From NCBI GenBank assembly GCA_016716665.1, contig JADJVH010000006.1, forward strand, positions 186,001 to 250,000: DNA of 64,000 nucleotides. Reading direction: 5' to 3'. The notes under the pieces are model-generated. The model saw only the letters and a program-made list of their open reading frames with translations. It was not told where the DNA came from and did no database searches. Positions 9,067 to 18,879 of this stretch are shown piece by piece; the stretch's first letter is position 1, and every line of letters begins with the position of its first letter. Source of the stretch: Candidatus Opimibacter iunctus. GTDB lineage: Bacteria > Bacteroidota > Bacteroidia > Chitinophagales > Saprospiraceae. The position numbers and the translations under genes were made by a program.

Positions 9067-10072
9067 AAAAATATTGATTGTTGGCCATGGATTGGCTGGC
9101 TGTGCACTGGCGATGACCTGTTACAAAAGGAATATACCGTTCCGATTAATAGGACATACCATGCCTGGAGAAGCCTCCATGGCTTCCTCAGGACTGATCG
9201 CACCCATCACCGGGCGCCGATATGTCAAGGCCTGGAGAATTGATGAGTTCCTGGCGAAAGCAAAGGAGTTTTATCACTGGACGGAATCATTACTGGGGTC
9301 ATCTTTTTTCTTTCCGGTTGAAATCGTAAGATACCTGCCGCATCAGGAAGGTCGAATGGCATGGGAGAGGAGACTGGATGACCCGGAGTATACCGAATAC
9401 ATATCAAGCAAGAAATATGCAGATCTGGATCAGCTGGGCAAGCCATATGGTATCCTGACAGGAGGCTACAGATTGGAAACCCCGGGATGGATTCAGGCGG
9501 TAAGAGCGTTCCTGGCCACCAACGGCCTTTTTGAGGAGCTTGATGAGCCTTATGTCACCGACCCTGCCTATGATGGCCATGTCATCTATGCCACAGGGGC
9601 TGTTGACCCGACTTTTGCTGAAAGGATTATACCAAATAAAGGTGAATCGCTTCTGGTAAAAATGCCCGGATGGCACATCAAGGCGGCTGTCAAGGAGGAA
9701 GTATTCATCATGCCTCTTGATATACCAGATAGGTTTTGGATTGGCAGTTATTATCAACCCTGGCCTGATGATCCATTCCCTTCCGAAGAGGGAAAGAATA
9801 GAATATTAGGTTCGATCTCCAAAGTTTATCGGGAGGAGGTGGAGGTTTTAGCTCATATGGCAGGAGTGCGGCCAACCGTTAATGACCGGAGACCCCTCAT
9901 CGGCTCGATGCCGGGACACCCTGGAGCATTTATATTTAATGGGATGGGGACCAAGGGGACAAGCCTTGCTCCTTATTGGGCTGATCAGCTCATCTCCTAT
10001 ATACAAGGGGAATCCATGTTGCCCGGTGAGGTCTTGCCTGATCGGTATATCCCGGTAGAGCGCAGAGATTAA
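9059..10072 (+). CDS. FAD-dependent oxidoreductase of the DAO (D-amino-acid oxidase) type
   Basis: A 337-residue flavoprotein. It opens with the FAD-binding motif ILIVGHGLAGCALA (GxGxxG) at residues 5-18, followed by MASSGLIAPITGRR. Near the C-terminus it has AGVRPTVNDRRPLIG and FIFNGMGTKGTSLAPYWADQL, the second FAD-contact region of the DAO family (glycine oxidase, DadA, MnmC-like). The substrate is not predictable. The ATG at 9059 lies inside the YjbR gene and sits right before the Rossmann strand; an open frame to 9017 is not needed. Probably the third gene of the SCP2-YjbR operon. Confidence 0.82.
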   Translation: MDKKILIVGHGLAGCALAMTCYKRNIPFRLIGHTMPGEASMASSGLIAPITGRRYVKAWRIDEFLAKAKEFYHWTESLLGSSFFFPVEIVRYLPHQEGRMAWERRLDDPEYTEYISSKKYADLDQLGKPYGILTGGYRLETPGWIQAVRAFLATNGLFEELDEPYVTDPAYDGHVIYATGAVDPTFAERIIPNKGESLLVKMPGWHIKAAVKEEVFIMPLDIPDRFWIGSYYQPWPDDPFPSEEGKNRILGSISKVYREEVEVLAHMAGVRPTVNDRRPLIGSMPGHPGAFIFNGMGTKGTSLAPYWADQLISYIQGESMLPGEVLPDRYIPVERRD

Positions 10073-10129
10073 AACCGTAATCCTAAACCATATCGGTTAA
10101 GGAATCGTTAATTGATTCAGTCCCGTCTG

Positions 10130-10137
10130 TAATTTTG
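10130..10137 (+). promoter_or_regulatory. -7 element upstream of the alpha-2-macroglobulin gene
   Basis: TAATTTTG matches the TAnnTTTG consensus and is 42 bases upstream of the ATG at 10180. No convincing -33 element is visible at the normal distance. Confidence 0.4.
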
Positions 10138-10179
10138 TGCTTTAAAGCATCTTTCCGTTGAATCGTATAATGCAACCCT

Positions 10180-13100
10180 ATGAAATACTTCCTGATCTTC
10201 CTGCTTGCTGCAGGGTTTGTTCTTTTTATGTCCTGCAAATCCAGGCCAGCCCCCTCCACAGTGACTACACCTGTTGATCCTGCCGTCATGGATAAAATGT
10301 GGAAATCAATTGACAGTCTCGAAAGTAAAGGATTATATGCCTCTGCATTGGATGAAATCAGAAGTCTAAAGAAACTTGCCCTTTCATCCGGCGCTTCCGG
10401 CCATCTGATCAAAGCGGTGACTTTTGAAAACAGGTACCTCACCCAACTGGAAGAGGATGCTTCCATTAAAGCATTGATCAGGGCGGAAGACGAAATAGAA
10501 AGCTATCCTGAACCTGCCAGATCAGTCATGCATTCGCTTACCGCACAATGGTATACCATCTATCTTCAAAGCCATCTATGGGAATTGCGCGGACGGACTG
10601 AGTTTGCCGGACCGGCCGGACCAGATATACGTACCTGGGGAATACGTCATTTCCTCGACAGGATATATCAGCACTATGCTCAATCAGTCACCTGGGAAGG
10701 TCTGAAGAACGCTGACGTCAAACAATATCTGTTGTTGCTGACTGAAGAACAAGGCACTGACGAGCTACGTCCTACCTTGTATGATATTCTGATGCACAGG
10801 GCAGTGGATTATTTGTCCGGTACAGAATCCTATCTCACCAAACCGGTTTACGATTTTGTACTCACTGACCCCAAAGCATTTGGACCTGCAACCACTTTTG
10901 CCGGAAGTACATTTCCAGTGACAGATAGCTTTTCTTCTACATGGCAGGCCCTGCAGTGGTATCAGCAACTGATTGCATTTCGCCTCCAGGATGCTACCCA
11001 TGTTGCAGCCCTGCTCGATGCTGATCTGAAACGACTCAGATTTGTGTACGACAACATCCTCCTGGATACAAAAGATTCTTTGTACCAGGTTACGCTCGAG
11101 CAATTGTCGATCAAGCATAATGCCAATCCCGAATCATCCCTTGTTGATTATTATATAGCTCAACACCTCATACAACAGGCAGCGCAATGGGAAAACAATC
11201 CTGATTCGCCTTATCGATTGGCTTATAATGAGGCAATTGAGATTTGTAAAAAGGCTATAGAACGGTTTCCGGATGCCTATGGAAGCAAATTGTGCCGTAC
11301 GCTTATCCAGCAGATAGAGCAAAAATCTGTTTCTGCTGCTGTCGAATCGATTAATCTACCTGGTGAAGAACTCCTCGCTAAACTTGAATACAGGAATATC
11401 TCTTCTGTGCACTTGAAGATCGTCAGGCTTCCACAATCTCCCCGCAGGTGGAGAGGAGATGCATGGGACGGTGACGAAATCCTCCGCAGATTAAATCAGC
11501 TGCCAGTACAGAAGAAATGGGAGCAGACCTTTGATGACGGGGGAGATCATCAACCTCATTCTACCGAATTTGGTTTGCCTTCACTGCCTTTAGGACATTA
11601 CGCTTTGTTGGTTTCTGACAGTGAAAATTTTGAAAGCAACAAAGCCACTTCCGGGACTATCATGTTTACTGTCTCCTCATTAGGATATTGGTACATCGAT
11701 GATCGTGAACAATCCCAGGTGGCCGCCATCGTCGACCGGAAGAGTGGCTTGCCACTGCAAGGCGTCAAGGTTGAGTTTATGTCCCTGGAATACAATCAGG
11801 GAAGAAGGCAACAGGAAGAAGTGAAGCTTGGCGAAGCCATAAGTGATGCATCGGGATGGGTCACAGTACCTGCTCATGAAAATAAGAACATCGCACTGAG
11901 GCTTACAAAAGGAGAGGATGAGTTATATCTCGATGAATCCTATTACACCTACAGATATGGTGCGCAAGGATCATCCAGTCCTTCTACTTTGTTTTTTACA
12001 GACAGGGCGATCTACAGGCCAGGCCAAAAGGTTTATTTCAAGGGCTATGCAATTGAGTTTGACAAACAGAGCATGCCTACGGCTGTGACTAACCGGAAAC
12101 TGGATGTGGTATTGTATGACGCCAATGGCCAGGAAGTGCAAAAGCAATCTTTCCAGACCAATGAGTACGGAACGTTTTTCGGGCATTTTGATTTGCCTTC
12201 AGGAGGACTAACTGGACAGATGTCTGTTTCATCCAGTTATGGATCCAGCAGGCATTACTTCCAGGTAGAGGAATATAAGCGCCCAAGGTTTGAGGTCACA
12301 TTTGACACGATAAAGGAAACATTCAGGCTTAATGAAAAGGTTTCCCTGGTTGCACGTGCCACTGATTATGCAGGTAGTGCTGTTGCCGGTGCTAATGTAG
12401 GTTATCGTGTTGAACGCGTCTCAGTGCGTCCATGGTGGTATGGGTATTGGAAAGGCATATGGCCAGGGCGGGATGACCGGCAAGTACTGGCCACTGGTCA
12501 GGCCTATGCCAAGCAGGATGGCACGATCGATATTGCATTTGAAGCAAAATCAAAACCTGGTGGCGATCCGGATCTGATGTACAGGTTTGAAGTCACGGTA
12601 TATGTCACGGACATAACAGGTGAAAGTCATGAGGCATCAAAATCTATCGTATTAAATCGACAAGGATACGAAGTCAACATTGATTTACCAGAGAGTATTT
12701 CATTGAAGCAACTCGACAAGATATCCGTTACCTCCACCAATACGGATGGCGCCGGAGTCAAGATCAGCGGGGACGTTGAGGTGTCTGCGATAAATGGGCC
12801 CACACGTCATCAGCGTAGCAGATTATGGAACTCACCTGATATACTGACCATAGGAGCGAGTGATTATACTGCCAGATTTCCAAACTACGCGCAACCCGGT
12901 TTGGACAATATGTCTGCATGGCCGGTAGACCGTGTGCTGGGCAAGAAGGCATTGACGATAGACAATGCAGGGGTGGTTGATTTAAGCTCCCTGATTACTG
13001 CACCTGGTTTCTTCAAGGTTGATTGGAAATGGAAGGATAAGAATGGCCATGAATTGAAAGTGACACAATATGTCATGGCGTATGCACATGGTCAATTGTT

Positions 13101-16100
13101 ACCCGGCTATGAAGTGAGCAGGGTAGATTTCGATAACCATCCTTATGAACCAGGTGATTCACCAACTTTTGATCTCCTGACAGGGATTGTGGGAGGACCC
13201 AAATCAATAAGGGTTGTAGAGCGTCGTACCCAGCCTTCGCAAAACACATGGATTGATGCCAATGCAAGTTCTGCACTTCCGGTCAAACTCACCGAGACCG
13301 ACCGTGGTGGTGTTTATGTACATCATCTCACTGCATACAACAATCGCTTCTTCAGGGAGCAACATCTGATACAGGTGCCCTGGACAAACAAAGAGCTGAC
13401 CGTCGCACTGAAGACATGGCGGGATAAGATGGAGCCTGGAGACGATGAGACCTGGACCATTACTGTTGAAGGTCAAAAGCATGAAAAGGTCACAGCGGAG
13501 ATGTTGCTAAGCATGTATGACGCTTCCCTGGATGCGTTTGTTCCCCATCAATGGTTGATGAACTTGTATCCGACTACAGCGGCCAGGACACTGATCCAAA
13601 ATACTCAGCCTGTGGCCCAGAGTTATTGGGGACTGTCCTATCACTGGGACACTGACTATCAGGATGTACCTGTGCGGCAATACAGAGATATCAATGTCTA
13701 TGGCTACTATCCTGAAGGTGGATATTATCCTATGGTCCGCGGGGGCAGAAGATACAAAGGGGAAGTTGACATGATGATGCAGGCCAATGAAGCGATGCCA
13801 GCACCCTCTGCAGTACTGGACGGCGGTCCTGTTAAAAAAGACCAGGAGGTAAAACCTGAAACTGAGCAGGCCGGCACGTTGACAGAAAAGAACTCGCCTC
13901 CTCCATTAAGATCCGTCTTGGATGAAACAGTATTTTTTTATCCACAGGTCAGGACAGATGCGCAGGGGAATTTGTCGTTCAGTTTTAAAATGAAAGAGGG
14001 GTTGACCCGTTGGAAATTTCAGGCGCTGGCACACACCAAGGATCTTGCTTATGGTCTCACCAGCACTGAAGTGGTCACCCAGAAGCAGTTGATGGTATTT
14101 CCTAATCCTCCGAGGTTTTTCAGGGATGGTGATACTATATCTTTTCAGATAAAGGCAACTAATCTGACTGAAATGGCGCTCACCGGAAAAGCAGGGTTAA
14201 ATAGAATTGATGCGATTTCTGATGAGGATGTATCCGGGGCCTGGGGCTTGACGTCTGCTGATAAGGCTATCCAGATTGATAAGAAAGGAACTACTCCCGT
14301 TTCCTGGACACTTAATATACCTAAGGGATGGAATCGCCCTGTCAAATACCAGGTTTTAGCTACTGCTGGTGCCTATACGGATGGAGAGGAATCGATCCTG
14401 CCTGTTGTCACCAACCGCATCCTGATCACAGAGACCTTGCCATTGCCCATCAAGGCAAATGAAACAAGGACCTTTGTGTTCAAATCTATGATAGACAACA
14501 GAACGGCTACCTCTGTAGATCATCAGTATGTTGTCGAGATGACCACTTCACCAGCCTGGTATGCTGTGCAGGCATTGCCCTATCTGATGGAATATCCGCA
14601 CGAATGTGCAGAACAGGTCTTCAGCAGGATGTACGCCAATTCATTAGCCTCACACATTGCTTCTGCAAATCCATCTATCAAGAAGGTTTATGATGCATGG
14701 CGGTTGACAGATGATGGTGCTTTGGTCAGCAATCTTGAAAAGAACAAGGACCTCAAATCTGCCATGCTGGAAGAGACTCCATGGGTCAGGGATGCTATGG
14801 GCGAGACACAACAGAAGAAAGATATTGCCTTGCTTTTTGAATCCAACCGGCTATCCAGTGAGAGCAAGCAGGCGATGGATCTCCTTCGTCAGATGCAAAT
14901 GTCCAGCGGAGGCTTTCCATGGTTTCCTGGAGGAAGAGACAATTGGTATATCACACAATATATTGTTGAAGGATTTGGTCATCTCCGCAAAATGGGAGTG
15001 ACCGTCCCTGCAGGCAATGGTATGGATATCATTCAAAAGGCAATTCCGTATATCGATTCAAGAATGATCGAGTGGTATGACGAACTCAAAAAGGAAGAAG
15101 CCAAAGGCAGGCTAAAGATGGAAGACCACCAGGTGAGCTCAATGCAGGCACATTACCTGTATGCCCGTTCTTTCTATCCAGAAATCGAGCATCCTGCCAA
15201 GATTGATGAAGTGCTGAATTACCTGCATGTCCAGTTTGCTAAATACTGGTTGCAGCACGGTATCTATGAACAGGGGCTCATCGCCTTAGGAACATACAGG
15301 ACCTGGCCTGATGATAAGTTATCCAGAGATATACTTGCCTCACTCCGCGAACGCTCCATTGTACATGAGGAACTTGGCCGGTACTGGAAAATCAATCCCG
15401 GATACCAGTGGAATGAAGCTGGAGTTGAAATGCAATCCCTGATGGTCGAATTGTACCAGGATATGGATGTACCTCAGGCAGAAATTGATGAGCTCAGAGT
15501 CTGGTTGCTCAAGCAAAAACAAACCACACGTTGGAAGTCGACCAAAGCCACTGCATCTGCTATTTATGCACTACTCATTCATCCGGATGCGTGGTTGCAG
15601 GCTGTAGGCGTTGTGCAGGTAAAAGTTGGAAATCAAGAGGTCATTGGTAACTCAACATCTGCCGAAGCAGGCACCGGCTATGTCAGGAAAACATGGAGTG
15701 GTGATAAAATCGGGAATGACTGGTCTACCATCACCGTTTCTAATCCAAACCCTCATATTGCCTGGGGTAGTGCCTACTGGCAATATTGGGAAGATATTGA
15801 TAAGGTGAAACCATCTGGTGTGGACAACCCGTTAAAGATTTCCCGTGCGTTGCTTATCGTCCGGAAAACAGACAGAGGCGAAGTCACCGAACCGGCATCA
15901 TACAAGTCGCTGAAGGTTGGGGATAAACTGATCGTGAGGTTGATCGTGGAAACTGATCGTGAAATGGATTTTGTTCATCTCAAGGATTTAAGGGCTTCAG
16001 GCTTCGAACCAATGGATGTGCTGAGTGGCTACAAATGGAGTGGGGGATTGGGGTATTATCAAAGTACAAAAGACCTGGCCACGCACTTTTTCATCGATCA

Positions 16101-16251
16101 CTTACCGCGAGGGAAATTTGTGATAGAATACCCAGTGACCGTTGCTCAGGCAGGGGCATACAGTGAGGGATTGGCAACACTTCAATCCATGTATGCACCA
16201 GAATTTGGGGGGCATAGTTCCGGCGCTAGAGTTACCGTAAAGCCTGATTAA
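10180..16251 (+). CDS. alpha-2-macroglobulin family lipoprotein with thioester motif
   Basis: A 2023-residue envelope protein, long for the bacterial family (usually about 1500-1900). A lipoprotein signal (AAGFVLFMSC, lipid-modified Cys19) begins it. The MG2 hallmark FFTDRAIYRPGQKVYFKGYA is near residue 605, and the A2M domain (YPQVRTDAQGNLSFSFKMKE, then GLTRWKFQALAHTKDL) near 1250. The thioester motif CAEQ (C1476, in YPHECAEQVFSRM) is intact, followed by an alpha-alpha toroid (complement-like) domain and a C-terminal receptor-like beta domain. Known family members trap attacking proteases by a reactive thioester and are often encoded with penicillin-binding protein 1C; no such gene is adjacent here. 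The N-terminal ~380 residues look mainly helical and are not typical. Protease trapping is inference. Confidence 0.92.
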   Translation: MKYFLIFLLAAGFVLFMSCKSRPAPSTVTTPVDPAVMDKMWKSIDSLESKGLYASALDEIRSLKKLALSSGASGHLIKAVTFENRYLTQLEEDASIKALIRAEDEIESYPEPARSVMHSLTAQWYTIYLQSHLWELRGRTEFAGPAGPDIRTWGIRHFLDRIYQHYAQSVTWEGLKNADVKQYLLLLTEEQGTDELRPTLYDILMHRAVDYLSGTESYLTKPVYDFVLTDPKAFGPATTFAGSTFPVTDSFSSTWQALQWYQQLIAFRLQDATHVAALLDADLKRLRFVYDNILLDTKDSLYQVTLEQLSIKHNANPESSLVDYYIAQHLIQQAAQWENNPDSPYRLAYNEAIEICKKAIERFPDAYGSKLCRTLIQQIEQKSVSAAVESINLPGEELLAKLEYRNISSVHLKIVRLPQSPRRWRGDAWDGDEILRRLNQLPVQKKWEQTFDDGGDHQPHSTEFGLPSLPLGHYALLVSDSENFESNKATSGTIMFTVSSLGYWYIDDREQSQVAAIVDRKSGLPLQGVKVEFMSLEYNQGRRQQEEVKLGEAISDASGWVTVPAHENKNIALRLTKGEDELYLDESYYTYRYGAQGSSSPSTLFFTDRAIYRPGQKVYFKGYAIEFDKQSMPTAVTNRKLDVVLYDANGQEVQKQSFQTNEYGTFFGHFDLPSGGLTGQMSVSSSYGSSRHYFQVEEYKRPRFEVTFDTIKETFRLNEKVSLVARATDYAGSAVAGANVGYRVERVSVRPWWYGYWKGIWPGRDDRQVLATGQAYAKQDGTIDIAFEAKSKPGGDPDLMYRFEVTVYVTDITGESHEASKSIVLNRQGYEVNIDLPESISLKQLDKISVTSTNTDGAGVKISGDVEVSAINGPTRHQRSRLWNSPDILTIGASDYTARFPNYAQPGLDNMSAWPVDRVLGKKALTIDNAGVVDLSSLITAPGFFKVDWKWKDKNGHELKVTQYVMAYAHGQLLPGYEVSRVDFDNHPYEPGDSPTFDLLTGIVGGPKSIRVVERRTQPSQNTWIDANASSALPVKLTETDRGGVYVHHLTAYNNRFFREQHLIQVPWTNKELTVALKTWRDKMEPGDDETWTITVEGQKHEKVTAEMLLSMYDASLDAFVPHQWLMNLYPTTAARTLIQNTQPVAQSYWGLSYHWDTDYQDVPVRQYRDINVYGYYPEGGYYPMVRGGRRYKGEVDMMMQANEAMPAPSAVLDGGPVKKDQEVKPETEQAGTLTEKNSPPPLRSVLDETVFFYPQVRTDAQGNLSFSFKMKEGLTRWKFQALAHTKDLAYGLTSTEVVTQKQLMVFPNPPRFFRDGDTISFQIKATNLTEMALTGKAGLNRIDAISDEDVSGAWGLTSADKAIQIDKKGTTPVSWTLNIPKGWNRPVKYQVLATAGAYTDGEESILPVVTNRILITETLPLPIKANETRTFVFKSMIDNRTATSVDHQYVVEMTTSPAWYAVQALPYLMEYPHECAEQVFSRMYANSLASHIASANPSIKKVYDAWRLTDDGALVSNLEKNKDLKSAMLEETPWVRDAMGETQQKKDIALLFESNRLSSESKQAMDLLRQMQMSSGGFPWFPGGRDNWYITQYIVEGFGHLRKMGVTVPAGNGMDIIQKAIPYIDSRMIEWYDELKKEEAKGRLKMEDHQVSSMQAHYLYARSFYPEIEHPAKIDEVLNYLHVQFAKYWLQHGIYEQGLIALGTYRTWPDDKLSRDILASLRERSIVHEELGRYWKINPGYQWNEAGVEMQSLMVELYQDMDVPQAEIDELRVWLLKQKQTTRWKSTKATASAIYALLIHPDAWLQAVGVVQVKVGNQEVIGNSTSAEAGTGYVRKTWSGDKIGNDWSTITVSNPNPHIAWGSAYWQYWEDIDKVKPSGVDNPLKISRALLIVRKTDRGEVTEPASYKSLKVGDKLIVRLIVETDREMDFVHLKDLRASGFEPMDVLSGYKWSGGLGYYQSTKDLATHFFIDHLPRGKFVIEYPVTVAQAGAYSEGLATLQSMYAPEFGGHSSGARVTVKPD

Positions 16252-16438
16252 GATAGCGGCAGGACACGGGTGTCAGCCAGATGGATGGTTTTATGATTTT
16301 TGCAAACAGGTTTGACAACAGAAAAGGCAGATTGATCGCACCTTGCCACCATATTGTCGAAATAAACGGGTCAGGAGTCATGAAAATCCCTGATATTGGG
16401 GTAGTTGGATGACTCATCCATCTTTAACACTAAACACT

Positions 16439-17050
16439 ATGTCAGAAAAAACTGAACGGGAAAGACACGCAGATACCATCATTAAGAACCATATTATATG
16501 GTCCATGGGAGCAGGATTGATTCCAGTGCCTATTGTAGACTTTTTTGCTGTAAGCGGTATCCAACTGGATATGATCAGGCAATTGTGCAAATTGTATGAT
16601 CAGGATTTCAGGGAATCTGAAGGAAAGGCCATCATTACAAGCCTTACGGGTTCCGGACTGGCCAGGATGGGCGCCAAAGCCATGATCAAGTTCATACCCG
16701 GTGTAGGCTCAGTGATTGGTGGAATGACCATGGCTGTGCTATCAGGAGCATCTTCATTTGCGCTGGGAGAAGTTTTTAAAAAGCACTTTGAAACCGGTGG
16801 AACCTTCCTTGATTTTGATCCTAAGCGGCTCAAAAAGCTCTATGATGAAAAATTTGAAAAGGGTAAAAAAGTAGCGGAGCAAATCAAGCGGGAGAATGAG
16901 AAAAAACGCGAAGCCGCCGAGCAGGCTGCTGGCGGTAAAACATCCGGCAAGATGGTCGATAAGTTAAAGGAACTGGCCGAGCTCAGGCGCGAAGGACTCA
17001 TCACTGAAGAGGAGTTTACCTCCATGAAAAAGAAACTCATAGGCGAGTAG
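16439..17050 (+). CDS. DUF697-like membrane protein with C-terminal SHOCT domain
   Basis: A 203-residue protein. Residues ~10-125 (HADTIIKNHIIWSMGAGLIPVPIVDFFAVSGIQLDMIRQL, then AMIKFIPGVGSVIGGMTMAVLSGASSFALGEVF) resemble DUF697, a hydrophobic Gly-rich domain that often accompanies GTPases. A charged coiled stretch (~140-175) follows, and residues ~178-203 (LKELAELRREGLITEEEFTSMKKKLI) form a clear SHOCT motif, usually an oligomerisation or membrane-associated module. Start chosen at MSEKTE (16439) rather than the further upstream 16409 because of the charged N-terminus. Role unknown. Confidence 0.75.
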   Translation: MSEKTERERHADTIIKNHIIWSMGAGLIPVPIVDFFAVSGIQLDMIRQLCKLYDQDFRESEGKAIITSLTGSGLARMGAKAMIKFIPGVGSVIGGMTMAVLSGASSFALGEVFKKHFETGGTFLDFDPKRLKKLYDEKFEKGKKVAEQIKRENEKKREAAEQAAGGKTSGKMVDKLKELAELRREGLITEEEFTSMKKKLIGE

Positions 17051-17166
17051 TCATATCAATTTGGGGCCGTAAACCTTTAACACGGATATTTAATTTCTCT
17101 TTGCTGGTTAACTTTCTATTGTGACGCTCAGCATTTGTCCAGGGGGCTTATTTTCATTGGAGTTCC

Positions 17167-17174
17167 TAACTTTG
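17167..17174 (+). promoter_or_regulatory. -7 element upstream of the TlpA-like gene
   Basis: TAACTTTG matches TAnnTTTG and lies 57 bases before the start at 17232. A -33 element is not evident at the standard spacing. Confidence 0.4.
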
Positions 17175-17231
17175 GCATCTTCTCCCTGAGCAGTATATCA
17201 GTCAGGGAATTAACAGAATGAATGCTATGTT

Positions 17232-18677
17232 ATGAGGCGTATCCTTTTCTTACTTGCGTTTTATTTATGTCTTACTGGCCTGGCCCAGGCGGCTTCACCT
17301 GCCGGTGGTTACAGAATAGAAGTGGAGATTCAACATTATACAGGGGATACCCTCAAGCTTGGCTATTACTTTGGCAAGGCTCAATACCTCAAGGATACCT
17401 CCCTTGTCAATCAGGGCAAATTTATTTTTGAAGGAGAAGAGTCCCTTGAGCCAGGAGTCTACCTGTTGGTCATTCCACCAGATAACAAGTTTATCCATGT
17501 CCTCGTATCTGCTGATCAACAGAAGTTTTCTGTGACAGTTGACCTGGATGATATCGTCAAATCTGCCCACTTTAAAGGCAGTGCGGAAAATGATATCTAT
17601 TACGATTACCTGCGGAAGCTCGAAGCCCGTCGTCCAAGGGCAGAAGAATTGAAAAAGCTGATGGTAGAGGATTCCCTGAAAAAGGAAACGTACCAGGCAG
17701 AGCTTGCAGATATTGATGCCGAAGTAGCTAAGATACAGGCTGATGTCATAAAGAAATATCCCTCCTCATTCACTGCGATGCTGATCCAGGCTAACCAGGA
17801 AATTGATGTGCCTGAGTATGCAGATCTTGAAGAATCAGAAAGGAAGCAAAAACAGTATGAATATTACAGGGCACATTATTTTGATCATTTTGACTTCAAT
17901 GATCCTCGTGCTATGCGTTCCGGGCTGATCCAACAGAAAATTGATTTTTACCTGCAGAAACTGACCTACCAGGTTCCGGATAGTCAAAGTGTTGCTATTG
18001 ATTACTTGCTCAAAAAAATGGACAATAATCCGGAGGCATTCCAATATTACCTCGTGCACTTCCTCAATGAAGCAGCCAGGTCAAAGCGCATGGGGATGGA
18101 TGCGGTATATGTCTTTCTGGCTGACAACTATTATGCGAAAGGCCAGGCAACCTGGATGGAAAAAGAGCAACTTGACAAGATACTGGGCCAGGCGGACATA
18201 CTCAGGCCAATCCTGATCGGTAAGACTGCACCGGATCTCACGTTTTATAAGGAAAACGGAGATACGGTATCCATCCATGGACTTAAAGCGGAATATACCG
18301 TACTCTTTTTCTGGGATCCCGAATGCGGACATTGCAAGAAGTCCATTCCATATGTCATTGATTTCTACAATGCGTTTAAGCCTAAAGGGGTCGAATTACT
18401 GGCGATCTGTACAAAGACCGGATCAGATATCTCTTCCTGCTGGAGTTCCATCAAAGAACGTGGCATGGATATTTGGGTCAACGCATCAGATCAGTATCTG
18501 CGCAATAGATACAAAGCCATATATGATGTAAAAACAACACCTCAGATTTTTATCCTGGACAAAGACAAGAAGATCCTGGTCAAGAAGATTGCCGGAGAAG
18601 ACCTTACCCCGGTCATGGAGGAAATCATGAAAGTGAAAAGTGATGCTTCGACTCCGCTCAGCAACCGTGGAAAGTAA
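17232..18677 (+). CDS. secreted TlpA-like thioredoxin with N-terminal DUF4369-like domain
   Basis: A 481-residue periplasmic thiol protein common in Bacteroidota. It has a signal peptide (cleavage near residue 20, QAA). A beta-rich domain (YRIEVEIQHYTGDTLKLGYYFGKAQYLKDTSLVNQGKFIFEG) of the DUF4369 kind comes next, followed by a helical middle. The thioredoxin-like domain near residue 330 to the end carries the redox motif C365-GH-C368 (FWDPECGHCKKSIP) and the cis-Pro region KTTPQIFILDKD. It probably reduces or isomerises periplasmic disulfides; partner unknown. The last ~13 codons (KSDASTPLSNRGK) are encoded by the first copy of a 34-base tandem repeat, so the native C-terminus may once have been different. 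Confidence 0.86.
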   Translation: MRRILFLLAFYLCLTGLAQAASPAGGYRIEVEIQHYTGDTLKLGYYFGKAQYLKDTSLVNQGKFIFEGEESLEPGVYLLVIPPDNKFIHVLVSADQQKFSVTVDLDDIVKSAHFKGSAENDIYYDYLRKLEARRPRAEELKKLMVEDSLKKETYQAELADIDAEVAKIQADVIKKYPSSFTAMLIQANQEIDVPEYADLEESERKQKQYEYYRAHYFDHFDFNDPRAMRSGLIQQKIDFYLQKLTYQVPDSQSVAIDYLLKKMDNNPEAFQYYLVHFLNEAARSKRMGMDAVYVFLADNYYAKGQATWMEKEQLDKILGQADILRPILIGKTAPDLTFYKENGDTVSIHGLKAEYTVLFFWDPECGHCKKSIPYVIDFYNAFKPKGVELLAICTKTGSDISSCWSSIKERGMDIWVNASDQYLRNRYKAIYDVKTTPQIFILDKDKKILVKKIAGEDLTPVMEEIMKVKSDASTPLSNRGK

Positions 18678-18700
18678 TGCTTCGGCTACACTCAGCAACC
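18637..18700. repeat. two-copy 34-base-period repeat at the 3' end of the TlpA-like gene
   Basis: Two ~30-base units (18637-18666 and 18671-18700) share ATGCTTCG...CTCAGCAACC with a few mismatches. The first unit lies inside the coding end of the upstream gene; the second contains and follows its stop codon. Similar repeats that encode AERSRS-like peptides on the opposite strand are scattered in many Bacteroidota genomes. The remaining ~180 bases to ftsX hold no gene. Confidence 0.7.
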
Positions 18701-18879
18701 AGGTAAATGAAGAGAGAAAAGTGAGTAGCAAATAGTGGATACTGAACAGTAGGCTATGAATATACTCTGCGTGCTCCGTGAAATACTTCAGTGTACTTGT
18801 GCGAAAAATGAATAGTGAGTTATGCGTATAGCTATCTCCTTGTTCCTAACTCCTGTTTCCTATCTTCTCTCGGAAGGAT

